Part shown: positions 1 to 7,651 of the stretch, piece after piece | Layout: every line of letters begins with the position of its first letter | Position numbering within the stretch: the first letter of the stretch is position 1 | Assembly: GCA_964583615.1 (NCBI GenBank) | Contig: CAZOWM010000013.1 | Coordinates: forward strand, 1-64,000 | From: CAZOWM01 sp964583615 | GTDB lineage: Bacteria > Spirochaetota > B62-G9 > DRHN01 | Reading direction: 5' to 3' | DNA length: 64,000 nucleotides | Notes under the pieces: model-generated | Database searches by the model: none | What the model saw: the letters and a program-made list of their open reading frames with translations, nothing else | Told to the model about the DNA's origin: nothing | Translations under genes and position numbers: made by a program

Positions 1-387
1 TTCCTCTTTGCATTCACTGCATTTTACCTCCACTCACAGGAGACGGATGAAAAGGTCACGCTCAGGTCTCTTTCTGTCGACTGGTACGCCTACTCAGGCG
101 ACGGTGTAAAGCTTCAGTACAGGACATTCAAGAACGATCCGGTTTTGGTCTACTTTCCCAGGAGCTTTGAGAAAAAGTACTACCGGTTTGTCGACACACC
201 GCTCGACTACGCGGGTGTAAACAGCCTTCCCATTCTCCTCGTTCATCTCAAGGGCGATGAAGTCATCTTCGTCGATATCTACACACGCCATATGAGATCC
301 AAGGGGCTTATCGCGGACTTCACGCAGGAGGATTTCGAAAACTTCATTGCCCAGGAGAAAGCGGGAAAAATCAGCCTGAAGTTTTGA
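1..387 (+). CDS. Hypothetical protein, 5'-truncated by window edge
   Basis: Frame 1 is open from the first base to a TGA at 385-387, giving at least 128 residues, so the true start lies outside the window. The visible part opens with a hydrophobic run (FLFAFTAFYL), which could be the end of a membrane segment or signal peptide, followed by a mixed, charged soluble domain rich in aromatic residues and ending in KISLKF. I do not recognise the family. A good intrinsic terminator follows about 40 bases after the stop, so this is the last gene of its transcript. The short antisense frames over it look like shadows. Confidence 0.6.
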   Translation, partial: FLFAFTAFYLHSQETDEKVTLRSLSVDWYAYSGDGVKLQYRTFKNDPVLVYFPRSFEKKYYRFVDTPLDYAGVNSLPILLVHLKGDEVIFVDIYTRHMRSKGLIADFTQEDFENFIAQEKAGKISLKF

Positions 388-424
388 GTGCACTGTTTTT
401 TTTCACTTATCTGAAAACAAACAC

Positions 425-449
425 GCCGCCTGGAGGCGGCTTTTTTTTT
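425..449 (+). terminator. Intrinsic terminator after the first gene
   Basis: A perfect 6-bp G+C stem (GCCGCC / GGCGGC) with a TGGA loop is followed by nine consecutive T residues. This is a textbook Rho-independent terminator and separates the partial first gene from the transporter gene downstream. Confidence 0.9.
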
Positions 450-517
450 CATCCCTGAGCATCTTTTTTGTGCTATATTAGAGCACAGCCGAACACTCGG
501 TGAACGGAGCCTTTTCA

Positions 518-1210
518 TTGAGCAATAACCTCATATATTTCGTATGGATCATTTCAGACCTCACCCTTCTGATCATCGGATTTACACTGTGGGGGAAAAA
601 AGGGGTGATTGCGGTGATCGCAAGCAATGTGGTTCTGATGAACATCTTCGTGTTGAAAGGGATCAGGCTCTTCGGGCTCGATGCCACAGGCGGGAATGTA
701 CTCTACGCCTCGATTTTTCTGGGTACTGACATTATTGCGGAATATTACGGAAAAAAGGAGGCGACAGAAGCGGTATTCATCGGTTTTTTCATCTCGGTTT
801 TTTTCCTCGTTGCATCCCGTTTCATCCTTCTCTTCACTCCTGCAGAGTGGGACCTCTACCACGGCGCCATGGAGCGCCTCTTTACCCCGGTGTGGCGAAT
901 AATCGGTGCATCGATGCTCGCATACATCCTCTCGCAAAACTTCGATGTAACGGTCTACGTCTGGCTGAAAAAGCGCTTCCCCTCCCAGCTCTGGGTACGA
1001 AACAACGGGTCCACCTGGGGTTCACAGGTCATCGATACCGCAGTGTTCTGCTTTGCCGCGTTTGCGGGGACATATGAGACAGGCACCGTGCTGCAAATAA
1101 TCATCTCAACCTACATACTCAAGCTCATCGTGGCGATCATCGACACGCCGTTCATATACCTCACGAAACTGATCGTCCGGCTCAGGCCTTCGATCATTCA
1201 TCATGCATGA
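518..1210 (+). CDS. yhhQ: Queuosine precursor transporter (YhhQ/VUT family)
   Basis: Inner-membrane protein of about 230 residues with six or so hydrophobic segments, expected to import preQ0/preQ1 for queuosine synthesis in tRNA. Family signatures seen are the D-I-I-A-E-Y-Y-G motif and the downstream R-N-N-G-S-T-W-G-S-Q-V-I-D-T motif, both typical of the DUF165/YhhQ family. A GTG at 500 in the same frame is possible but has no ribosome-binding site. The TTG at 518 sits nine bases after GGAG (505-508), so I prefer it. The gene runs convergently into the aldolase gene and the two coding ends overlap by 17 bases. No preQ1 riboswitch was recognised in the short leader. The family call is strong; substrate follows from the family. 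Confidence 0.85.
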   Translation: MSNNLIYFVWIISDLTLLIIGFTLWGKKGVIAVIASNVVLMNIFVLKGIRLFGLDATGGNVLYASIFLGTDIIAEYYGKKEATEAVFIGFFISVFFLVASRFILLFTPAEWDLYHGAMERLFTPVWRIIGASMLAYILSQNFDVTVYVWLKKRFPSQLWVRNNGSTWGSQVIDTAVFCFAAFAGTYETGTVLQIIISTYILKLIVAIIDTPFIYLTKLIVRLRPSIIHHA

Positions 1211-2195
1211 TTCTGCTCGCGTTTAGGTGCGAACGTTTCTCCGCTTTCACCCGACCGGAAGAACGAAACAGGCGGATATACGCACGCACCCGGTTTTTAA
1301 GCGCGTCTTTTGCAGGAAGAAAAAGCTTTCGTAAATCTTTCTCGTCGGGATTTTCTTTAAACGCCTCCTCGAGCGTGCCGAGAAAGGTTATCTGAAGGTC
1401 CGTGGACACATTGATCTTGGCGATACCCATTTCGATTGCATCCTCGATGCTTCCCTCGCCCTCTTTCAACACGAGCTTTCTTTTTTTTGCTTCCTCCGCT
1501 GTTTTTACAACCCCGGAAGAGCCGTGGAGCACAAGGGGAATACTCACCCGTGAGGCGATTATTTCGATGAGCCCGATATTCAGCGGCTGAACATCCGCCT
1601 TCATCCCGTGCACACTGCCGCACGCGATTGCGAGTGAATCACACCCGGTGCGCCCGACGAATTCGGCAGCAGCATCGGGAGAGGGGAAAAGCGCGTTCAC
1701 TCTCCTCCGGACAGCCTCCGGAAGTGGAGATGAGCAATCCCAGTCGTGTCCGAGAAGATGAGCGAATTCGTGCAGCCGCGGTATTTTCCCGAGCTCAGCC
1801 TCAACCGGTACTCCGCATATATGCGCGATCTCAGCGACACGTTTTGTCACGTGGACGTTTTCTTCAAACGGAGCGTCCGATCCATCGTACATGAGGGAGG
1901 TGAATCCTTCCCGAAGACAGCAGACATTCACAGCATAATCCTTTCCATGGTCCAGGTGCAGAACAACGGGAACGGATGCAAGCTCAGCAGCCGTTTTCAC
2001 AAGACTTGCACAAAATTCACGCCCCGCATACCCAAGCGTCCCCTGACTGATCTGGACTATAACGGGAGACCTCTCTTCTTGTGCGGCCTCGACTATGGCC
2101 TGAACCATCTCCATGTTGCTTGCATTGAACCCTCCAACTGCATACCGCCGCTTTCGCGCATCTTCCAGAAGATTTTTACTTGTCACAAGCGGCAC
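1194..2195 (-). CDS. fba: Class II fructose-bisphosphate/ketose-bisphosphate aldolase
   Basis: Zinc-dependent aldolase of 333 residues acting in glycolysis/gluconeogenesis or on a related ketose bisphosphate. Landmarks in order: GGFNASN near the N-terminus, HLDHG with a zinc-binding His, YDGS, VEAELG, GCDSLAIACGSVHG and LVLHGSSG with further zinc ligands, and KINVSTDL. The stretch between VEAELG and the FVGRTGCDSLA block is longer than usual, with a small insertion (KIPRLHEFAHLLGHDWDC). The GTG start is preceded by a strong GGGAGGGTGAA site. It lies 26 bases after the outer-membrane protein gene and is probably co-transcribed with it. Exact substrate (FBP, tagatose-BP or other) cannot be fixed from sequence alone. 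Confidence 0.9.
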   Translation of the reverse strand: MPLVTSKNLLEDARKRRYAVGGFNASNMEMVQAIVEAAQEERSPVIVQISQGTLGYAGREFCASLVKTAAELASVPVVLHLDHGKDYAVNVCCLREGFTSLMYDGSDAPFEENVHVTKRVAEIAHICGVPVEAELGKIPRLHEFAHLLGHDWDCSSPLPEAVRRRVNALFPSPDAAAEFVGRTGCDSLAIACGSVHGMKADVQPLNIGLIEIIASRVSIPLVLHGSSGVVKTAEEAKKRKLVLKEGEGSIEDAIEMGIAKINVSTDLQITFLGTLEEAFKENPDEKDLRKLFLPAKDALKNRVRAYIRLFRSSGRVKAEKRSHLNASRIMHDE

Positions 2196-2221
2196 TTCAC
2201 CCTCCCTGAGTTTCTCGGCAG

Positions 2222-4018
2222 TCAGAACGAGTATTCAACCAGCCCGTAAACGGCAGCTTCCTGGGAAAACCGCTCTGCGTAGTCGAGGTTGTACCGGACC
2301 TTCGCCCCTGCAACGACGCCGTCGCCTATTTCCTTTACAAGCGTCGTTGTTGCCACCACTCCCCTACCGTACACAGCCGGCGGAATGAAACTCCACCGAT
2401 ACAGGGACCGCTCATAGGGATACAGCCACGCGAACCGGTCGTCATCCGTAATATAATAGAGAATCTGGAAAGACGCGTGCCCTTTTTGCCCTCTTTTCAG
2501 CAGCTCCGCGGACACTCCCGCCCCTGCATGGATTTTTTCTTCCTCAGAAGCGCCGATTCTGTTTTCTCCGCGGAAAACGAGCTCCGTGCGCTCGGATAAG
2601 GGGTGCCGTGTAGAAAGCTTTGTCGTGATCTTGTACGATCTCGCGAGCGGCGCGTAGTAGTAGTTATTGATGACATCGAAGCTCTGCCGGAGCTGAAAAA
2701 GTGATTTGTTCGCGAAACTGTACCTGTATTTGTAGCTCAAGGAAACGCCTGTTTCCTCGTTTCCGGGACTGTCCGTATTGTAGAGTTCTGCATGCGCATA
2801 CATCCATGCAGTGAACTGTTTTGGTGCCTTCGTGTGATGGAATCCGATAAGCCCGCATGCGACATTGTTCGAGCCGTCAGGAAGCTCGAGCGCATGGTGA
2901 TTCACGAGCTGAGCAGGCAGATAAGCGCCCCAGCCGTACCACCCGGTGTTGCCAAACTTTTTTCTCACACCGCCTGAAAACCCCACCGCAGAGGAGAAAT
3001 CCCCGTTGAACTCCGGATAGTAGGAGAGGCACCGGTGAAAGGTCCCCACGACCTCTCCAAACACTTCGAGAGGCCCGTACAGCTTGAAGTACAGGCTCGA
3101 GGAAAAAAGATCCTTTCCCCTGTAGAAGCACCCTGTCTTGTCCCCTTTTTCCGGATCGTAGTCGTAGTACGGATCGATCATCCTGTTGAATCTTGAGTAC
3201 GCCAAAGTGCTTCCAAATTTCAGCGGAGAGGCCGAAACTGACACATTCAGCCCCGCGATGTATTCTCTGAGATTGTTCCGTTTCTCCCGGTCACATTCTT
3301 CGCCGTAATCGCACTCCTCCCGGATACAGGTAAAGAGGTTTGACTTGCACGAGTATCGCCGCGGAAACCCATCGCTGATTCCGGTGAAATCATCCTCATC
3401 CTCATCGTTCGGGACCCCGTCCGAGTCGTTGTCGCGGTATTTGTAATAACTGCTTTCACCTGCAGAACAGTCGTAGGTGTTCCACGAAAAAAACGGCCTG
3501 ATCCTGACATCACCAACCCCGTACTCAACCGCCACGCCTTCGAGAAGGTACGTCTTCGAGGAGCTGCCAGAAGGAGATATTCTGTCATAGTAGCGGGCGA
3601 TATCGTAATATGGGGTGCTGAAAATAAGCGGATAGGAGCCGCCGAAAAGGAGCCCCTGCCCGAAACTGGGAAGATAATTCCCGAAAATGATCCTTTTCCA
3701 GTGCCTCAAATCCGTGAACTGGACATAAAAGCTTCCGTTCTCAAAAAATCCATGATCCGCATCTCCAAAATATCCCTGAGGATAGTAGCCCGGTTCTCCC
3801 CGCCCTTTTACCAGGGTTATATGAAGAGTGAGGTTTGTGTCCGGATTGTAGTGCACCGCGGTGTAAGTGGAAAAATTCCGGTAGCTGAACGTGTCCGATG
3901 TGGGGTAGGAGCTTCTCACGAGCACGGAGCTGTTTTTTGTCTCAGAGGGGAACACGTGCATCCGTGGGACGACAACAAAGATAAGAAGAAAAAATGTGAC
4001 AAAACCCCGCACCCGCAT
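2222..4018 (-). CDS. Outer-membrane beta-barrel protein with acidic DxDxDG loop
   Basis: Protein of about 598 residues with a signal peptide (MRVRGFVTFFLLIFVVVPRM) when read from the ATG at 4018; a TTG at 4060 in the same frame would add 14 residues before it and is less convincing. The mature part has the alternating aromatic/polar pattern of amphipathic strands and ends in VEYSF, the C-terminal aromatic signal for outer-membrane insertion. A central loop contains a DNDSDG acidic stretch followed by more Asp/Glu and several Cys, resembling a calcium-binding thrombospondin-3 type loop. I cannot name the family or ligand. It is divergent from the OmpA gene and upstream of the aldolase gene. 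Confidence 0.75.
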   Translation of the reverse strand: MRVRGFVTFFLLIFVVVPRMHVFPSETKNSSVLVRSSYPTSDTFSYRNFSTYTAVHYNPDTNLTLHITLVKGRGEPGYYPQGYFGDADHGFFENGSFYVQFTDLRHWKRIIFGNYLPSFGQGLLFGGSYPLIFSTPYYDIARYYDRISPSGSSSKTYLLEGVAVEYGVGDVRIRPFFSWNTYDCSAGESSYYKYRDNDSDGVPNDEDEDDFTGISDGFPRRYSCKSNLFTCIREECDYGEECDREKRNNLREYIAGLNVSVSASPLKFGSTLAYSRFNRMIDPYYDYDPEKGDKTGCFYRGKDLFSSSLYFKLYGPLEVFGEVVGTFHRCLSYYPEFNGDFSSAVGFSGGVRKKFGNTGWYGWGAYLPAQLVNHHALELPDGSNNVACGLIGFHHTKAPKQFTAWMYAHAELYNTDSPGNEETGVSLSYKYRYSFANKSLFQLRQSFDVINNYYYAPLARSYKITTKLSTRHPLSERTELVFRGENRIGASEEEKIHAGAGVSAELLKRGQKGHASFQILYYITDDDRFAWLYPYERSLYRWSFIPPAVYGRGVVATTTLVKEIGDGVVAGAKVRYNLDYAERFSQEAAVYGLVEYSF

Positions 4019-4072
4019 TCTGGATATTTTATTCTGCAGCAGTATTCTTCGCAAGAACAATTTTTAGCACTC

Positions 4073-4100
4073 TTGACATCTGTATCAAATACTGTATAAT
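4073..4100 (+). promoter_or_regulatory. Sigma-70 promoter of the OmpA-like gene
   Basis: TTGACA at 4073-4078 and TATAAT at 4095-4100 with a 16-bp spacer. Both hexamers match the consensus perfectly, and the promoter is 28 bases upstream of the start codon at 4129. Confidence 0.9.
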
Positions 4101-4128
4101 AATACCACAATGAAAAGGGAGGTAAAAC

Positions 4129-5229
4129 ATGATACATCGCAAAACTTATTTCTTTGTGTTTATTTTCGTTTTGGTTGTGGTCTTTGTTCTTCCGTCCATG
4201 CTTGTTTATGCAGGGGGAAGCAAGGCGCTCCGAAATAAACTAGACCAGTGCAACAGCAAAGTCGACGAGCTGGAATCGGAAACCTCGAAGTTGAAGTCCG
4301 ATATATCCGGTTTGGAGTCGAAGATCTCTTCTCTCGAGTCCGAGAGGGACAGGCTCCGCTCGCGAATCGCCGAGCTCGAAAGTGAAATCGCCTCCAAAGA
4401 AGCGGAGATCGAAGTGCTTCAGGCTCAGCTCGAGGAAGCCCCTGACCCCATGATCGTGGCAAAGACGATTGAACAAAAAGTCCAGGAAAAAGAGGCTGAG
4501 ATCATCGAGCTGGAAATGGAGAAGGATGAGCTCGAAACGGAAATTGCGCAGACAAACAGGGAGCTCGCGCAGGCAAACAAAGAGCTTGCAGAGCTGCGGT
4601 CTCAAAACCGCACAATACAAAGGCAAAATGAGCGGCTCACCCTCCAGGTGAAAGATCTGGAAGCGGAAAATGAAGAGCTCCTCGAAGTGCTCCAAATCTA
4701 CGAAGGCATCGAGAGGGAAAGCATTGAGCTCTTGGATATCATCCTCGAGAGGATCAACGAGCTCCTGTACGAAGAAATTCGAGACGGAAAGGTGCGTGTA
4801 TTCAAGGGGACCCTGGGGATCGTGCTCGACGTAGTCAGCGAGCACATGTTCGAGGTTGGAAGTGTGAAGATCAACGAAGGCGGGAAAGAGATACTCGGGA
4901 AGGTCGGCACACTTCTGGGAGAGATCGACGGCTATCTCATCGGAGTCATCGGAAATGCGGACAGCAAACCGATTGTAACCCCATCTCTGAAGAGGCAATT
5001 TCCCACGAACTGGGAACTTTCTGCCGCACGCGGAGCAACCGTTGTCCGGTACTTCATCGAAACATCCGGAGTCTCCCCGACCAGGTTCATTTCCATGGGA
5101 CTCGGCGAGTTTCAGCCCATTGACACCAATCTCACGATCCAAGGAAGGGGAAACAACAGGAGAGTTGATCTCGTTCTGCTCCCCATGGATGTCCTTGCTG
5201 CTGTGATCATCGGTGCGGAAATCAAGTAA
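4129..5229 (+). CDS. OmpA-family protein with long periplasmic coiled coil
   Basis: 366 residues: N-terminal hydrophobic signal anchor (about 5-28), a continuous heptad-rich coiled coil of Glu/Leu/Lys/Ser from about 35 to 205, and a C-terminal OmpA/MotB-like domain (about 240-360). The last domain shows the GNADSKP...LS..RG..V.RYFIE core and NNRRVDL ending typical of peptidoglycan (diaminopimelate) binding. The predicted role is a spacer or tether between envelope membrane and cell wall. GGGAGGT sits seven bases before the ATG, and the promoter has consensus hexamers, suggesting high expression. The coiled coil explains a long spurious antisense reading frame over this gene. What the N-terminus anchors to (inner or outer membrane) is not decided. 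Confidence 0.85.
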   Translation: MIHRKTYFFVFIFVLVVVFVLPSMLVYAGGSKALRNKLDQCNSKVDELESETSKLKSDISGLESKISSLESERDRLRSRIAELESEIASKEAEIEVLQAQLEEAPDPMIVAKTIEQKVQEKEAEIIELEMEKDELETEIAQTNRELAQANKELAELRSQNRTIQRQNERLTLQVKDLEAENEELLEVLQIYEGIERESIELLDIILERINELLYEEIRDGKVRVFKGTLGIVLDVVSEHMFEVGSVKINEGGKEILGKVGTLLGEIDGYLIGVIGNADSKPIVTPSLKRQFPTNWELSAARGATVVRYFIETSGVSPTRFISMGLGEFQPIDTNLTIQGRGNNRRVDLVLLPMDVLAAVIIGAEIK

Positions 5230-5304
5230 ACGCAGTGCGATGCTCGCCCGCGGGCGAAGCAGTCATTGCATACAAAGAATTACTTTTCGAGAAAGCTCTG
5301 TTGA

Positions 5305-5340
5305 CAGAGGTGCTTGACCGGCACCTCTGGTTTCTTTCTT
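5305..5340 (+). terminator. Probable terminator after the OmpA-like gene
   Basis: Perfect 9-bp inverted repeat CAGAGGTGC / GCACCTCTG with a 7-base loop, then G followed by a T-rich tract (TTTCTTTCTT). The tract is interrupted by C, so efficiency is uncertain. Its position supports a start for the exonuclease gene downstream at 5349 rather than at the upstream in-frame ATG (5238). Confidence 0.6.
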
Positions 5341-5348
5341 GCAAACCC

Positions 5349-5867
5349 ATGAAGAGACTTGTTGTGTTTGACCTGGAAACCACCGGACTGTATCCTGAAA
5401 AAGGCGACATGATTCTGGAAATCGCGGGAGTTTCCGTGGTGGACGATCTGATCGAAACCGGGCAGAGCTTTCACTCCTACGTCAATCCGGGCAGGCAGAT
5501 TCCCAAAGAAGCAACCAAAGTCAACAATATCACCGATGAGATGGTAAAAAATGCGCCTCCCATCGGTGAAGTGCTGCCGCAATTTTTTCGCTATATACAG
5601 GACTCTCCTCTCGTCGCGCACAACGCTGGTTTCGACGTGGGGTTCATCGATTATTTTTCGGCCTTTCATGGGTTCCCGCGCTTAAAAAACTTGGTCATCG
5701 ATACCCTCGCGCTCTCAAAGGAGATATTCCCCATGAGCCCGTATCACAGCCTCGATGCGGTGCTGGAAAGGCTCGAAATTCCATTTCGGAAAGATGCACG
5801 TCACGGAGCGCTCGAAGACGCCCGCTTGACCGCTCTTGCATTTATTGCGATGAAATCCCGCCTTTAG
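5349..5867 (+). CDS. DnaQ-type 3'-5' exonuclease (DEDDh)
   Basis: 172-residue stand-alone exonuclease domain like the epsilon proofreading subunit of DNA polymerase III. Exo I motif FDLETTGL carries the Asp and Glu metal ligands. Exo II is LVAHNAGFDVGF, and the C-terminal HGALEDARLTA supplies the DEDDh His and last Asp. It lacks any polymerase or BRCT extension, so it may be a proofreading subunit in trans or a general ssDNA/RNA trimming nuclease. The ATG at 5349 is chosen because it starts directly at the first beta strand (MKRLVVFDLE) and follows the terminator hairpin; its ribosome-binding site is poor. An in-frame extension to about 5235 would carry a 38-residue segment unlike the family. 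Confidence 0.85.
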   Translation: MKRLVVFDLETTGLYPEKGDMILEIAGVSVVDDLIETGQSFHSYVNPGRQIPKEATKVNNITDEMVKNAPPIGEVLPQFFRYIQDSPLVAHNAGFDVGFIDYFSAFHGFPRLKNLVIDTLALSKEIFPMSPYHSLDAVLERLEIPFRKDARHGALEDARLTALAFIAMKSRL

Positions 5868-5877
5868 GCAACAAACA

Positions 5878-5906
5878 TTGACAAATTCGCGGGATTTCAG
5901 TAATTT
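5878..5906 (+). promoter_or_regulatory. Promoter of the rrf2-mnmA operon
   Basis: TTGACA at 5878-5883 and TAATTT at 5901-5906 with a 17-bp spacer, 58 bases upstream of the Rrf2-type regulator start. The -10 half overlaps an inverted repeat (5899-5933). Confidence 0.75.
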
Positions 5907-5933
5907 AAAAACACTTAACATATAGAATTACTG
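5899..5933 (+). promoter_or_regulatory. Inverted repeat over the -10 region, candidate Rrf2 operator
   Basis: CAGTAATT (5899-5906) and its reverse complement AATTACTG (5926-5933) form a perfect 8-bp inverted repeat with a 19-base centre, overlapping the -10 hexamer and likely start site. Rrf2/IscR proteins usually autoregulate by binding dyads here, so it is a plausible operator. It could alternatively fold as a leader hairpin. Confidence 0.5.
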
Positions 5934-5963
5934 TGACACAGCAAATTATTTGGAGGTAAATCG

Positions 5964-6407
5964 ATGATTCGAATCTCCACGAAGGGGCGGTATGGAACGC
6001 GCTTCATGCTCGAGCTCGCCCTCAATTACGGCCAGCGCCCGTTACTCCTCAAGGATGTGGCCAAAATGGAGGAGATTTCTGAAGGATACCTTCAGCATAT
6101 CGTGGACACACTCAAGGGGGCGAACCTGATTCACTCGAACAGGGTGGGTCACGGCGGATATACACTCACACGCCCGCCGTCTGAGATAAATCTTCGAGAA
6201 ATTCTTAGTTCTCTTGAAGGAAGCATCGATCTGGCTGAATGCATTCACAAACCGGAACTCTGCAGCAGGGCCCAGGAGTGTCCCACACGGGATATCTGGG
6301 CTGAAATCGGAGAAAAATTCTCCAAATCCCTCGAGGAAACCACACTTGAAGATATGGTAAAGAGAAAGAAACAGAAAGGAGAGCGTTACTTTCTCTATGA
6401 AATCTAA
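5964..6407 (+). CDS. Rrf2/IscR-family transcriptional regulator with three-Cys cluster site
   Basis: 147 residues. The N-terminal winged helix (ISTKGRYGTRFMLELAL..., LLKDVAKMEEISEGYLQHIVDTLKGANLI, GHGGYTLTRPP) is classic Rrf2. Cys93, Cys100 and Cys106 in ECIHKPELCSRAQEC are placed like the Fe-S ligands of IscR (Cys92/98/104), so an iron-sulfur or redox sensor is likely. GGAGGT lies just upstream of the ATG. It is followed 61 bases later by mnmA, a sulfur-transfer tRNA enzyme. Rrf2 regulators (CymR, IscR) often sit beside iscS-mnmA, but no cysteine desulfurase is present here. Probable target is its own promoter. Confidence 0.9.
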   Translation: MIRISTKGRYGTRFMLELALNYGQRPLLLKDVAKMEEISEGYLQHIVDTLKGANLIHSNRVGHGGYTLTRPPSEINLREILSSLEGSIDLAECIHKPELCSRAQECPTRDIWAEIGEKFSKSLEETTLEDMVKRKKQKGERYFLYEI

Positions 6408-6468
6408 AGATTGAGGCTCATCTTTTCTCTTTTGGGTTTTTTTCCGCGAAAGACAGGAAACAGTAAGA

Positions 6469-7572
6469 ATGCAAAAAAAAGTGATTGTGGCGATGAGCGG
6501 CGGTGTGGATTCATCGGTGGCCGCGCTCATGCTGAAAAAAGAGGGATACGAGGTTGAGGGAGTAACCCTTCAGCTGATTCCTGATTCCCACATCGCGCGA
6601 TTTTTCGAACATGCAGCGCCCGACACGCACGTGCAGGACGCTCGGTGTGCGGCGGAACTGCTCGGCATTCCCCATCATGTGCTGAACATGAAGCTTGATT
6701 TTCACGACCTGGTGATCGCACGGTTCAAAGAAGAATACAAAACCGGGCAAACGCCGAATCCCTGTATCCGGTGTAACAGGTTTATCAAGTTCGGCCTCCT
6801 CTTCAAAGCGTCCGGGGAAATGGGAGCGGACTACCTCGCGACAGGACACTACGCAAAGATTGAATACGATCAGCACACAGACTGTTTCTTTCTCAAGAGG
6901 GGTACGGATCCCCAGAAAGATCAATCCTATTTCCTCTACATGCTCAACCAGACTCTGCTTCGATCACTGCTTTTTCCTCTTGGGAACAAAACCAAGCAGG
7001 AGGTAAGATGCATTGCACAGCAGGAGGGCCTCAATTTATTGAATAAATCAGATTCACAGGAAATCTGCTTTATTCCGGGAAACGATTACCGCGTCCTGTT
7101 CAATCAAACCACATCATCCGTTGTCCCGGGGCCGATTGTTGACTACAGCGGGAAGAGACTGGGGAAGCACACCGGAATCATCAATTACACGATCGGACAG
7201 AGACGCGGGCTCGGTATCGCCGCGGAACACCCCCTCTATGTGACAAAGATGCTCGTGAAGAAAAACACGATCGTCGTCGGGCCCAGAAAAGAGGGGTACT
7301 CCAAAGAGCTTGTAGCAGAGGATATACTCTGGACCTCAGAACCGGTTGAAAAAGAGGAAGCAGTGTACGCAAAGATCCGTTCTCTTCATAAAGAGGCAAA
7401 GGCATGTGTGTTTCCCCTTTCTGCAGAAAGGATAAGGGTTGTATTCGAAAAACCGCAGTGGGCAATCGCGCCCGGCCAGGCAGTCGTTTTTTACAAAAAT
7501 GACAGAGTGCTGGGGGGAGGCATCATTGTCAATGGAGAAAAAGAGACAGCAGGCGAGATTTTTTTTCAGTGA
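6469..7572 (+). CDS. mnmA: tRNA-specific 2-thiouridylase MnmA
   Basis: 367 residues, normal length. It thiolates U34 of tRNA-Lys/Glu/Gln in the cytoplasm with ATP and sulfur relayed from a desulfurase. Visible landmarks are the PP-loop SGGVDSS near the N-terminus, NPCIRCNRFIKF with the first catalytic Cys, ATGHYA, KDQSYFLY, SQEICFIP with the second catalytic Cys, and TIGQRRGL in the RNA-binding part. It is second in the rrf2-mnmA transcript, preceded by AGGA. No iscS or iscU lies nearby, so sulfur must come from genes elsewhere. Confidence 0.97.
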   Translation: MQKKVIVAMSGGVDSSVAALMLKKEGYEVEGVTLQLIPDSHIARFFEHAAPDTHVQDARCAAELLGIPHHVLNMKLDFHDLVIARFKEEYKTGQTPNPCIRCNRFIKFGLLFKASGEMGADYLATGHYAKIEYDQHTDCFFLKRGTDPQKDQSYFLYMLNQTLLRSLLFPLGNKTKQEVRCIAQQEGLNLLNKSDSQEICFIPGNDYRVLFNQTTSSVVPGPIVDYSGKRLGKHTGIINYTIGQRRGLGIAAEHPLYVTKMLVKKNTIVVGPRKEGYSKELVAEDILWTSEPVEKEEAVYAKIRSLHKEAKACVFPLSAERIRVVFEKPQWAIAPGQAVVFYKNDRVLGGGIIVNGEKETAGEIFFQ

Positions 7573-7651
7573 ATGTGAGCAGCACACGCATATCCGTGGG
7601 AAAAAAGGAACAATACAAAAGGGTGACCCGATAACGCTTCTGTGAGCTCCT

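Noticed and set aside
4240..5142. 300-codon antisense ORF over the OmpA-like gene
   Set aside because: It arises from the repetitive Glu/Leu/Lys codons of the coiled coil and has no promoter, ribosome site or family; the plus-strand gene explains the region.
5235..5348. In-frame upstream extension of the exonuclease gene
   Set aside because: It spans a terminator hairpin and codes for a segment unlike DnaQ-type proteins, which start at the first beta strand.
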